Origin: Pseudomonadota bacterium
GTDB taxonomy: Bacteria > Desulfobacterota > Desulfobulbia > Desulfobulbales > JAGXFP01
Direction of reading: 5' to 3'
Assembly (NCBI GenBank): GCA_018823285.1
Contig: JAHJIQ010000045.1
Span: forward strand, 50,056 to 114,055
DNA length: 64,000 bases
In this document: piece by piece, positions 18,389 to 26,519 of the stretch
Numbering within the stretch: the first letter of the stretch is position 1
Layout: every line of letters starts with the position of its first letter
Program-made: the position numbers and the translations under genes
The notes under the pieces: generated by a model
Database searches by the model: none
What the model saw: only the letters and a program-made list of their open reading frames with translations
Told to the model about the DNA's origin: nothing

Positions 18389-18436
18389 TAAAAAAAAAGA
18401 GGGGGCGCCGTTATGAAAACGGCGCCCCCTCTTTTG
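18389..18436. terminator. Strong bidirectional terminator between nrdJ and a convergent gene
   Basis: An almost perfect stem of GAGGGGGCGCCGTT with its complement, loop ATGA, is flanked by an A-run on the left and CTTTTGT on the right. It can therefore stop nrdJ (plus) and the secreted-protein gene (minus). Confidence 0.92.
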
Positions 18437-18463
18437 TATTGCGTACGGAATGAGTGTAATGGA

Positions 18464-19204
18464 TCAGGAGGTCAATTCAACCCGGAAGATCACGAGCGGA
18501 TCAATGCCTCCGGTCCATTCGAACTCAACTTTGTATTGTCCGGGTTCTGCAACAAGATCCGAAATGTCTTCCGTGATCGGGTCGAGTTTCTCATATGATT
18601 TTATTTCCGTGGCCGACGACTTGAAATCTTTTGCTTTCCATTTTGTCACCTTCTCTTTCTTGCCGTCCGGTCCGATCAGCCATACCAGCCCTTCTGTTTC
18701 GACCGACCGGCGTCCGGTGGCGTAAAAAGTCAGATTGCTCTGTTTGCCGGTTTCCGGGAGATTGAAGGAATAGATGTTGTTTTTGGAGAACTTCGGGGCT
18801 CCGGCAAAACCCTTGGTGTTGTTGACATGGGTTGTGGGCTGGTGCGCCTTCTCGATAGTTTTCGTGAGAACCGGGGCAGGAGTCTTTTCCGGTTCTGGAG
18901 CGACGGCAGGATTGACCACAGGCTGGTAGTTAGCGAGGGCGGTAAGGCTTTTCAGCTGAACGTCGACTCTTTGGATTTCGTTTCGAACTTCGGTCAGACC
19001 GGTATTGTCGCTTTGACCGGCGATGGTTTTTTCCAGCTCTGAGAGTTCCCGGGAATATGCCTCAAACTGGGGTCTGATGGATGCCGCAAATTTTTTCTGA
19101 ATCAAGACCAGGTTGTTCAGATCGGCGGCATGAACAGGGTGCACGGTGATGGCAGTGAATGTGGCCAGCAGGAAAAGGGCGCAGAGTTGATTGCGGAGAC
19201 TCAT
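18464..19204 (-). CDS. Secreted protein of unknown function, short paralogue of the 20160-21962 product
   Basis: The 246-residue product has a signal peptide (about 1-26, ending VHPVHA). A helical domain at about 30-90 (LVLIQKKFAASIRPQFEAYS, then EVRNEIQRVDVQLKSL) is followed by a Pro-rich linker (about 95-120). A C-terminal beta-rich domain (about 125-246) starts THVNNTKGFAGAP and ends FRVELTS. The same three-part plan, with clear identity in the C-terminal domain (LTFYATGRRS, KVEFEW, IFRVE), occurs in the larger gene at 20160-21962. The shared architecture suggests an extracytoplasmic binding or envelope role. No known family is recognised. A GGGGGG precedes the ATG. Confidence 0.8.
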   Translation of the reverse strand: MSLRNQLCALFLLATFTAITVHPVHAADLNNLVLIQKKFAASIRPQFEAYSRELSELEKTIAGQSDNTGLTEVRNEIQRVDVQLKSLTALANYQPVVNPAVAPEPEKTPAPVLTKTIEKAHQPTTHVNNTKGFAGAPKFSKNNIYSFNLPETGKQSNLTFYATGRRSVETEGLVWLIGPDGKKEKVTKWKAKDFKSSATEIKSYEKLDPITEDISDLVAEPGQYKVEFEWTGGIDPLVIFRVELTS

Positions 19205-19390
19205 TCAGGTTTTCCCCCCTTTGGTAAGTTGAATGGCATGAGAATGCCTGCGAACTACTGCAGTTTTCAAACGGTCATTATATAAAATATTATGGCGAAA
19301 TACAAGCGTTTAATTAATTACTAAACAACCTGCTTCTGAAAGATATCGAATGGAAGTCAATCAAAGATGGTGAATTGCTGGATACTTTGT

Positions 19391-19807
19391 TTATTCACCA
19401 ATGATTTTAACCAGGACCCGTTTTTTTCTCCGGCCATCAAATTCTCCATAAAAAATCTGCTCCCAGGTTCCGAAATCAAGCTGCCCGTCGGTGATGGCTA
19501 CAACCACTTCCCGACCCATGATCTGACGTTTGAGGTGGGCGTCGGCGTTGTCTTCATGACCGTTGTGTCGATACTGGGAGACAGGTTCATGCGGGGCCAG
19601 TTTTTCGAGCCATACTTCATAATCGTGATGCAGCCCTGATTCGTCATCGTTAATAAAGACCGAGGCTGTGATGTGCATGGCATTGCAGAGCAGGAGGCCT
19701 TCTCTGATGCCGCTTTCCCGCAGGCATTGTTCAACTTGCGGAGTGATGTTGACCAGCCCTCTTCGAGACGGGATCTGGAACCATAATTCCTTGCGATAGC
19801 TTTTCAT
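19391..19807 (-). CDS. yjbQ: YjbQ / UPF0047 family protein
   Basis: The 138-residue protein is a full-length YjbQ (UPF0047) member: N-terminal [20 protein letters not shown], the conserved [12 protein letters not shown], the [20 protein letters not shown] stretch with conserved His/Glu/Asp, and [13 protein letters not shown]. Homologues have weak thiamine-phosphate synthase activity and are often named 'secondary thiamine-phosphate synthase'; the true role is unsettled. The start ATG at 19807 follows GAGGGAA. It lies between the two secreted paralogues, in the same direction as the smaller one. Confidence 0.92.
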   Translation of the reverse strand: MKSYRKELWFQIPSRRGLVNITPQVEQCLRESGIREGLLLCNAMHITASVFINDDESGLHHDYEVWLEKLAPHEPVSQYRHNGHEDNADAHLKRQIMGREVVVAITDGQLDFGTWEQIFYGEFDGRRKKRVLVKIIGE

Positions 19808-20159
19808 TCGGGTTCCCTCGGGAAATATTGTTAGATGACTTGCGGAACAACATAATTTAACAATAAAAAAAACAAAACAAAGCCGGAGGATGTTTTGTGT
19901 TGAGCGATTGCTCTGCCGTTATCTTGTAATTATTTGATTTGATTAGTAAATACAATATGTTATATAGAAAAATTGTAAATAGTCAGGGGGGTAGAGTGAT
20001 ATTGACCCCAGGCAATCTGTCATGGGGGTGTAGAATTATCTAACATTCTGATTTTGATGATGTTATTATCTGTAAGCCTTGGTATTTAGGTGGAATAACG
20101 TTTTTTTGGAGTGAGCACCGGTCTGTTTTGTCTGTTCAGATTCATTTTGGAGATTTTTA
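19808..20159. other. Divergent intergenic region with an inverted repeat
   Basis: This 352-bp region separates yjbQ from the large secreted-protein gene. It carries a perfect 8-bp inverted repeat, ACAAAACA (19872-19879) and TGTTTTGT (19891-19898). This might be an operator or hairpin; no promoter could be assigned with confidence. The region is AT-rich at 19925-19980. Confidence 0.35.
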
Positions 20160-21962
20160 ATGCGAACCAACAAATATCTGCTGCTGTTCCAGGTTTCCCT
20201 GCTAGCACTCATCCTCCCGATAATGGAAGCCAGTGCTGCTGCCCCACCCGAGTTGATCAAAATTCAGAGCTCTTACGCGATTCAGTTGGAAGGGGCGGGG
20301 AGTGCCGGTGAAAAGCTCAATATTCTCAGGGAGTATGCCCGGCAGCTCACGTCTCTTGAAAGTAACATGCTCAGCAATATGCGGAGCAGATCCGAGGTGA
20401 ATGAAGTCCGCAAGGAATTGCGTGAAGTGAACAGCAAGATTGCCTCCGGCGTGGCTGGTGATGACGCGGCGTCTCAACCGGCGCCATCTTCCGGGGACGA
20501 GGATAAAAAATACAAGGAACCGCCGGAACTGATCGCTCTTCGAGAGAAATTCATCGCCAGAAAAGATGGATTGCCCGGTCGGCAGGGGACAAGCGATCTT
20601 CTCCGTGAGTATGTTCAGGCGCTGACCTCTCTTGAGAACAATCTGCGCAGTAATATGCAGACCAGAAACAGTGTCAATGCGGTCAGAAGTGAAATAAGGA
20701 AAGCAAGGATAGAGCTTGCGGATTCATCAGTTGTCCAGTCGGTGTTCTCTTCGGCCCCTGTTGCTTCCCGGGAAAGTGCTGAAGAAGAAAAACCGGTTGT
20801 AGTAAAACCACTACCTCCGGTTACTCCAATACCTGTTCGGGAATCTGAGCCGGTGGCAGTTACTGCGGAAAAAAAGAAAGTTGAGACTGAACAGTCAGCG
20901 AAACCTCTTGTCCAGGTGCCGCCGCCGGTAGTGCCGCTTTCTTTGCCGAATATTGTCCCCGTCGTCGCTATTCCTCTGCCGGAGCCGGATAAAGTTCCGC
21001 CTCAAGCTGTCCGGAGGGTAGAGAAACAAATCGAATCTGCCCCTGTGGTCGAGGAACCCGCTTTTATTGATCCTCCTCCCCAAATGGTTAAGGGGGGGAG
21101 CCGTGTCCCGGAAGATTTGAGCGAATCGCCGGTTCCGGTGGCTGCTGTAAAGTCTGAACCGGTGGCTCCGGTTGCCAAACCTCCAGCCCCGCAAGCGGTC
21201 CCGGTGCCCATTGTAAGGACCGGATTGGAACCTGTAACTGAAGAACCGGTGGCTGTCGTACCGGAAGCTGTGAGGGTGGAAGCCAAACCGGCACCTGAAC
21301 CGGTGGTTCCCAAAACTCATCCCGTACCCCCGCCGCCGGAATTCAGGCCTGCTGCCCCGAAACCACTCCCGGTAGCAGCGACCAGGCCGATCACAAAACC
21401 GGTTCCTGAGCCTGTGACGACAACAGCACCCACAATAGTACCAATAACCGTGGAGACCGCAAAGCCTGGCGCAGTGCCTGTTCAAGCTATTGCGTCAAAG
21501 CCGGTCGAGAAACCGGTGGCGGCATTGCCGGTACCTTCTGTTTCTTCTGCTGCGGCCGAAAAACCTGCCGCTGCGAGAACCAGTGCCCGGACCCATGTTG
21601 ATGAAACAAGGGGAATTGCCGGGCCAAAATCTGTCCGGAAGAACTATGCTTATGCCTTCAACCTTGACAAACTGGGCAAAAAAACCACGCTTACTTTTTA
21701 TGCCGCCGGCCGGCATTCCAATGATACCTTTGGCAAGATCTGGCTGATTAATCAGAATGACAGGCCTGTCAAAATCGGTAAATGGAAGTCTGCTGATTTC
21801 AGTAAAACAGCAGATAAAGTCTCTTCATACAGAGAGCTGGAACCTGTCACCATTGATATCAGTGATTCACTGACCAAACCCGGAAGTTACAAGATTGAGT
21901 TTGAATGGGATGATTTCGGCAAAGAACCGCTTGAGATATTCAGGGTTGAGATTGCAAGTTGA
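20160..21962 (+). CDS. Large secreted Pro-rich protein with duplicated N-terminal domain, long paralogue of the 18464-19204 product
   Basis: This 600-residue protein is of unknown function. A signal peptide (about 1-27, ending ASAAA) is followed by two copies of a helical domain at about 29-98 and 122-190. They match as PPELIKIQSSYA / PPELIALREKFI, LTSLESNMLSNM / LTSLENNLRSNM and VNEVRKELRE / VNAVRSEIRK. A ~280-residue low-complexity region rich in P, V, E and K (about 200-480) could span the periplasm or cell-wall layer. A C-terminal beta domain (about 485-600, THVDETRGIAGP to FRVEIAS) is shared with the 18464-19204 protein. No cysteine is seen. The ATG at 20160 follows GGAG. Confidence 0.85.
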   Translation: MRTNKYLLLFQVSLLALILPIMEASAAAPPELIKIQSSYAIQLEGAGSAGEKLNILREYARQLTSLESNMLSNMRSRSEVNEVRKELREVNSKIASGVAGDDAASQPAPSSGDEDKKYKEPPELIALREKFIARKDGLPGRQGTSDLLREYVQALTSLENNLRSNMQTRNSVNAVRSEIRKARIELADSSVVQSVFSSAPVASRESAEEEKPVVVKPLPPVTPIPVRESEPVAVTAEKKKVETEQSAKPLVQVPPPVVPLSLPNIVPVVAIPLPEPDKVPPQAVRRVEKQIESAPVVEEPAFIDPPPQMVKGGSRVPEDLSESPVPVAAVKSEPVAPVAKPPAPQAVPVPIVRTGLEPVTEEPVAVVPEAVRVEAKPAPEPVVPKTHPVPPPPEFRPAAPKPLPVAATRPITKPVPEPVTTTAPTIVPITVETAKPGAVPVQAIASKPVEKPVAALPVPSVSSAAAEKPAAARTSARTHVDETRGIAGPKSVRKNYAYAFNLDKLGKKTTLTFYAAGRHSNDTFGKIWLINQNDRPVKIGKWKSADFSKTADKVSSYRELEPVTIDISDSLTKPGSYKIEFEWDDFGKEPLEIFRVEIAS

Positions 21963-22030
21963 TGGAGTGACTGCAAATTGAAGATGAGCAAATCTTGTGT
22001 TCATCTTCAGTTGTTTTCAGATTTCATTTC

Positions 22031-22067
22031 CGTCCTCGACCCCGGCTTACATCATGCCGGGGTGACG
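22031..22067 (+). terminator. GC-rich hairpin after the large secreted-protein gene
   Basis: CCCCGGC (22040-22046) pairs with GCCGGGG (22056-22062), with outer CGTC/GACG. There is no U-tract, so its role as terminator is uncertain. Confidence 0.35.
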
Positions 22068-22200
22068 GCTCAGGCATAACCCGTACTTTTATACTTTTCA
22101 TACCCCTGAGTATCTTTCCATTCATCAAAAAAACAGACAGGGTTCCCACCGTTTCAAGATGATTTTATAAATTGGTGAGGAAGCTTCTGAAGTGTCACGG

Positions 22201-22361
22201 GTTGTGAACATGCATCGCGAAACGCATTCCCCGCAGCCCGGAGTGTCGCTGGCTTCCTACTTGCTGCGGGGTTAGTGAGCGAATCTGATGTAAGTAACTT
22301 CCCATACGGAGATTCACCGTGCCTCGAAGTCTAGCGCTTATCTGCCGTGGGGAACTACAAT
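22201..22361 (+). repeat. Family A intergenic repeat, copy A3
   Basis: The full-length copy runs from TTGTGAACATGCA to GGAACTACAATTG. It shares GCGAAACGCATTCCCCGCAG, then GTTAGTGAGCGAATCTGATG, then CCATACGGAGATTC with copies A1 and A2. Unit 1 is a CCCCGCAG/CTGCGGGG hairpin and unit 2 is the degenerate CCTCGAAGTC...TATCTGC form. Confidence 0.8.
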
Positions 22362-22386
22362 TGACGGACTCATCATCAGAAATACA

Positions 22387-22424
22387 TAAAGGGCCGGCGG
22401 AGGTCTTTCCGCCGGCCCTTTATG
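22387..22424 (-). terminator. Bidirectional terminator after the binding-protein gene
   Basis: A 13-bp stem AAAGGGCCGGCGG with its complement and a six-base loop, flanked by A- and T-rich ends, lies about 40 bp past the stop of the minus-strand operon. Confidence 0.85.
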
Positions 22425-22461
22425 ATAACTTATCAGTTTATTGATAGATCTGAAATGATGA

Positions 22462-23370
22462 CTATTTGACCACCTTTGATGTCCCCAGGAGTTCAAAGGG
22501 GATGCTGAGGCCAAGATCTTTTGCTTCTTTCAGGTTGATGGTCATCTCAACTTTAGGGGTCTTGTCGGCAGGGATATCTGAAGGTTTGGTGCCTTTCAGA
22601 ATCGCTGCCACCATCTTTGCCGCGCCCTGGCCCTGGTGTTCCGGGTTGGCGGAAAGTGAAATCAGGACCCCGTTTTCACAGGTGCCGCAAAGGACTGAAG
22701 CGGTAGCCATTTTTTTTGCCCTGGCCTTGTCGATAATTTTCGCCAGATTGCTCTTCTGGTTGATCTCTGCGGCAGAGGTCAACAGGATGGCATCGGTATC
22801 CGGCAGATTAGAGAAGTCGGCCTCAGCAGTATTGATCCGGAGGATTTTTGCCCCCATCCCTTCGGCAAGGGTGACCGCTGATTCCATCTGGCGAACCGAA
22901 CCCATCTCGGTGCCTGAGTAGAGGATCCCGAGGGTTTTGAAATCGGAAATCTTCTTCAGGTTGCCGATCAGCCCTTTTAATGGAACGGTCGCGCTCATCC
23001 CGGTGACCGTCTCTGCATTGACCCCCATGCCTTCGGGGTCATAAGCGCCGGTATATACTACCGGAATGGTTTTGTTTTCGGTGCTGATGGCGAGTGCGGT
23101 ATCGGACCCGTAAGCCACGATCACCTTGGCTTCCAATACCATCAGCTTCCGGGTGGCGTTTCGCCAGGAAAGCTCATTGGCGGATGGCTTTTGCAGAATC
23201 ACCTCGGCATCGGAACCCAGGGCCTTCAGTTCCTTGACAAAGGCATCATGGACCAGCATGAAGTATGGCACGTTCCGCGAGGGCATCAGCGCCCCCACCA
23301 CCTCCGCCAAAGCCGCACCGGGTGCAACCGCAGCCCAAAAAACTATAATCCCAAGAATAATTTTCTTCAT
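22462..23370 (-). CDS. Periplasmic ABC-type substrate-binding protein (ABC_sub_bind / DUF534)
   Basis: The 302-residue periplasmic binding protein has a signal peptide ending AALA (about residue 22). It shows the ABC_sub_bind family pattern: VGALMPSRNVPYFMLVHDAF at the mature N-terminus, a hinge-region IPVVYTGAYDPEGMG, and SDFKTLGILYSGTEMGSV opening the second lobe. Family members bind tryptophan or other small organic ligands for ABC importers, but no permease or ATPase is nearby. It is 21 bp downstream of the outer-membrane barrel gene and on the same strand, so it is the last gene of the cytochrome operon. The ligand is unknown. Confidence 0.85.
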   Translation of the reverse strand: MKKIILGIIVFWAAVAPGAALAEVVGALMPSRNVPYFMLVHDAFVKELKALGSDAEVILQKPSANELSWRNATRKLMVLEAKVIVAYGSDTALAISTENKTIPVVYTGAYDPEGMGVNAETVTGMSATVPLKGLIGNLKKISDFKTLGILYSGTEMGSVRQMESAVTLAEGMGAKILRINTAEADFSNLPDTDAILLTSAAEINQKSNLAKIIDKARAKKMATASVLCGTCENGVLISLSANPEHQGQGAAKMVAAILKGTKPSDIPADKTPKVEMTINLKEAKDLGLSIPFELLGTSKVVK

Positions 23371-23391
23371 GGTTTCAGTGTGCAGCCCGTT

Positions 23392-25500
23392 TTAGAAGAT
23401 TGTTTTGGTGATCTTGACCAGCCCGCCAATATAAGTGCTGTCCGAGGGGTTGTCGAAGGAGTCATCCTTCCAGTCGACATACTGCACATCAACCCCGATT
23501 CCCCAGCCGTGTCCGATCTCGTAATCGGTATCAAGCCTGACGTTGATTTCCTGGGTCTTGGTGTAGGAGAACTGAGCTGCTTCTGCAGTATCATAGGAAA
23601 ATGGAATATTGGCGAGAATTCCATCATTAGTACGGCTATAAAGAGTTACTGGTGATGTCGGTTCATATGTACCTTCTGTAGTTGTGAAGTCGACGGATGC
23701 GTTGATATCCATTTTTTTGGTTGGCGAATACATTACACTAAGTGAAAAATTGTGGGCTTTCTGTTGGTTTGAAGTATCAGAAACACCCATAAATGCACCG
23801 GTCACATCGCCGGTTGTAGTGCCGTCAGGATCTGCAGTCTCAATTGTGGATTCCCAAATAATATCTCGTTTATGCTGATCAAGAATATATGTATAGGATG
23901 GGGTAATTGAGAGTTTGTCATTTATCATAAATGCGATGCTGGCTAGATACTGCTGCCTTAAAGCTTCAGCCGCTCGATGCTCATCAAGGCCAACGAATCT
24001 CAGGTCGTCGGTTTCTTCCTTGGTTACAATGCCGCTGATAAAGGCTGCAACTTTCGGTGAGATGACCCAGGTAATGCCCAGATTCCCGTGGTTGATCGTT
24101 TCCGGATCGTTAGATACTGCCTCAATGCCGTATTGCTGTCCGAAATCTTGATCAAGATTAGTGTGACGGGCTTTAGCCGTAACTCGAACCTTGGGGATGG
24201 CCCAGTTGGTAATTCCCATTTCATAAATATTGCTGGTCTGTTTGAGTGGGCGACTCCAGATCAGGGCCGATGCGTCATCGACCTCTTTGATCTTGTTGAT
24301 ATATGAAAGTTTGATATTTGTACTTGGAATCTGTGAGTATCTTACGCTTAGACTTGCCGTGTCCGTGGTGGAATCAACGCCTGGTTCCACACCTGAATAG
24401 GTCACAAGTGTGCCGCCAGAGCCGATGGCATCAACGGTCAGTGGGGCTTGGTTCTCATTTTTTTGATGCCGGTATTTGGTTGTGAAGGAGACGTAGGAGG
24501 CCGGCAGCCAGACCAATTCACCATAGCCCAGCGAATTTTCCGCTTCCGCCTGACTCGTTTCGTTGGTTTTCTCTATTTCGGAAAACGTGGTTGAGGCAAA
24601 TATCCTTCCTGAATGAGAGGTGTGTATTTTCAAGGTGTTCGTTGTAGCCTCAAGCTTTGGGATAGCGTGGTGCGGGCTATCGCCAAATGTATATGTATAG
24701 ATTGGGGTGATGGCATCGGATTCGAAAGTTCTTTTCTGGGTCGAAAGGTCGAACTCGATCGGACCAAGATGGGCGTTGGTGCCGATGGTGAATTCCTGCT
24801 TCTCTTGATCGATATCTAGTTCTTCGGAGACCCTGACCCTATTGGAAAACTGAGCGGCACCACCCAGGAAACGATTCTGCCTCATGCCTTTCTTTTTGAC
24901 AATCTCGCCGTTACTGTAGATATGTAATGGAAAATTCGGAGTTTTCAGACGAACACGATATTCGTCGATATCCATAGTCAGTCCGTAGTCTATGATTCTC
25001 GCTGTATTGCTGTCATCAAGAATTTGAATGTTTGTGCCACCACCTGCCGGGTCGTAATCGTACAGGGTGAGACTTTCAAGGTTGTGGCGCAGGCGTCGCG
25101 GCAGAACCCTCAATAGAAAGTAATCCTGGTAGGAATAACGGAGGTCGCCAAACCAGCTGTCTTCGTCCTCGAAGTCAAATTCCAGGTGGATACGATTAGG
25201 GGCATGAGCGTCCTTGAACAGGATGCCGCCGCTGGGTGAGCTGTCGAGCGAATGGTATTCGGCAGCTTTGTTGGAGGCGACCCGACCAGCAGCTTCGGGT
25301 AATAGTGCAGTGGTTTGTGAGTAATTATCAGCAAAAGAGGGGACTACCGTGTTGTCAGTTTCAGAAAGGTAGCCGCCAATCCAGATATTAAGGGTTGACT
25401 CAACCTGATCACTCATGTCACCAAAGTCGGCGATGGAGATGGTCGCGCCGACCGGATTCAGTAATGCAGCAATAGTTAGAAGTGAGATAAATTTTTTCAT
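23392..25500 (-). CDS. Outer-membrane beta-barrel partner of a decaheme cytochrome (MtrB/PioB-like)
   Basis: The 702-residue product starts MKKFISLLTIAALLNPVGA (signal peptide), which sets the start at 25500; the frame extends upstream to 25572 inside the cytochrome gene. The rest is a series of alternating amphipathic strands with polar loops. It ends in phenylalanine (VKITKTIF), as outer-membrane barrels do. MtrB/PioB barrels sheathe a multiheme cytochrome to carry electrons across the outer membrane. The ATG overlaps the cytochrome stop (ATGA), supporting a complex. No cysteine occurs, so the CXXC of Shewanella MtrB is absent. The family assignment is by context and architecture. Confidence 0.8.
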   Translation of the reverse strand: MKKFISLLTIAALLNPVGATISIADFGDMSDQVESTLNIWIGGYLSETDNTVVPSFADNYSQTTALLPEAAGRVASNKAAEYHSLDSSPSGGILFKDAHAPNRIHLEFDFEDEDSWFGDLRYSYQDYFLLRVLPRRLRHNLESLTLYDYDPAGGGTNIQILDDSNTARIIDYGLTMDIDEYRVRLKTPNFPLHIYSNGEIVKKKGMRQNRFLGGAAQFSNRVRVSEELDIDQEKQEFTIGTNAHLGPIEFDLSTQKRTFESDAITPIYTYTFGDSPHHAIPKLEATTNTLKIHTSHSGRIFASTTFSEIEKTNETSQAEAENSLGYGELVWLPASYVSFTTKYRHQKNENQAPLTVDAIGSGGTLVTYSGVEPGVDSTTDTASLSVRYSQIPSTNIKLSYINKIKEVDDASALIWSRPLKQTSNIYEMGITNWAIPKVRVTAKARHTNLDQDFGQQYGIEAVSNDPETINHGNLGITWVISPKVAAFISGIVTKEETDDLRFVGLDEHRAAEALRQQYLASIAFMINDKLSITPSYTYILDQHKRDIIWESTIETADPDGTTTGDVTGAFMGVSDTSNQQKAHNFSLSVMYSPTKKMDINASVDFTTTEGTYEPTSPVTLYSRTNDGILANIPFSYDTAEAAQFSYTKTQEINVRLDTDYEIGHGWGIGVDVQYVDWKDDSFDNPSDSTYIGGLVKITKTIF

Positions 25501-26519
25501 CTTGTAAAAGCCCCCCCGGTGTTTACGCCAGGAGTGTCTGTGCCATGAAAACTTGAATGGCAGTCGGTACACCTGGTATAGTTTCTGCTTTTTTCGGAGA
25601 TGTCGTCAGTTCCGCTATTACGGTGTTCGCCGTGGCACTGCTTACAGAGAAAGGTCACCGGCAGTTTCAGCATGCTCTTGTTGATTGAACCGTGCGGACT
25701 GTGACAGGTGGAGCAGGTTTCGGTGTTGTCGGCATGCTCGTAAAGGAAGGGGCCGGTTTTTTCGGTGTGGCAGCGGCCGCAGGTTTCCCGCTCGGTCATT
25801 CTTCTGAGCTGCTTCGGGTTTTCGGTACCATGCGGGTCGTGGCAGTCGGTGCAGTAGATCTTGCCCTCTTTCACCGGGTGATGGCTGGGCAGGGAGAACT
25901 TGGCGCTCTCTTCAATATGGCATTCCATACAAGTTTCCGAAGTTTCTCGGGGTGGCAGGATCAGGTCCGAACTGCCGTGAATCGGATGGCAATCCGAACA
26001 GGAGACTTCGTTACCGGCATGGATTCCGCCGTTCCAGTTGTGGATATTAAAGGTTGCGTTTGCGGTATGGCACTTGAGGCAGATCAGCGACTTGGCCCCG
26101 GCCGGCAGGTTGGGCAGGTCGAGAAGGTTTTCCTTGTGGGCCTTGATGATCTCGCTGGCATCTTTTTTGGCGTCAAGGCCCTGGATGGCGTCCATCAACT
26201 CGCTGCCCGGGCCGTGGCAGGATTCGCAGTCGACGATCATCATCCCAGATGATGACTGGATCAGCTGGTCGCCCATGGTGCTTGATTTGAAGTCGAGAGC
26301 AAGCTTGTCGTGGTCGTGGCATCCTTTCAGGCAGTTCTCGTTGCCGACATAGTCGGCGGTGAGCTTGCCGAGGAGCATTTTTTCATACTCCTGAATCGGA
26401 ATGATCGGGGTGGCTTTTTTCAGCTTCGCGACCCCCTGCGAGTTACAGCCGGACATGAAAATGGCTGCTGAGAGACTCCCCAGCAACGCCAATTTCATCA
26501 AAACGCTTTTTCGATTCAT
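25497..26519 (-). CDS. Decaheme c-type cytochrome lipoprotein
   Basis: The 340-residue cytochrome has a lipoprotein signal (FMSGC, Cys at about 25), which places it on a membrane, probably the periplasmic face of the outer membrane. There are nine CXXCH heme sites (CESCH, CLKCH, CSDCH, CMECH, CTDCH, CGRCH, CSTCH, CKQCH, CTDCH) plus a first site CLKGCH with three residues between the cysteines. Many extra His residues could be distal ligands. It resembles DmsE/MtrA-type decaheme electron carriers and precedes a barrel gene. AAGGAG lies before the ATG. It likely passes electrons to or from the outside; no outer-surface cytochrome gene is in the window. Confidence 0.88.
   Translation of the reverse strand: MNRKSVLMKLALLGSLSAAIFMSGCNSQGVAKLKKATPIIPIQEYEKMLLGKLTADYVGNENCLKGCHDHDKLALDFKSSTMGDQLIQSSSGMMIVDCESCHGPGSELMDAIQGLDAKKDASEIIKAHKENLLDLPNLPAGAKSLICLKCHTANATFNIHNWNGGIHAGNEVSCSDCHPIHGSSDLILPPRETSETCMECHIEESAKFSLPSHHPVKEGKIYCTDCHDPHGTENPKQLRRMTERETCGRCHTEKTGPFLYEHADNTETCSTCHSPHGSINKSMLKLPVTFLCKQCHGEHRNSGTDDISEKSRNYTRCTDCHSSFHGTDTPGVNTGGAFTR

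Noticed and set aside
19872..19917. 15-codon frame after GGAGG within the inverted repeat at 19872-19898
   Set aside because: The spacing between GGAGG and ATG is zero and the peptide is very short; treated as chance.
20895..21485. R/G/F-rich minus-strand frame opposite the Pro-rich linker
   Set aside because: It is the complement of repetitive PV/EP codons, so the open frame is a compositional artefact.
20820..21560. CRISPR-like repeat array in the repetitive DNA of the Pro-rich gene
   Set aside because: The repeats are short, in frame and coding; there is no constant repeat/spacer pattern. No CRISPR array was seen anywhere in the window.
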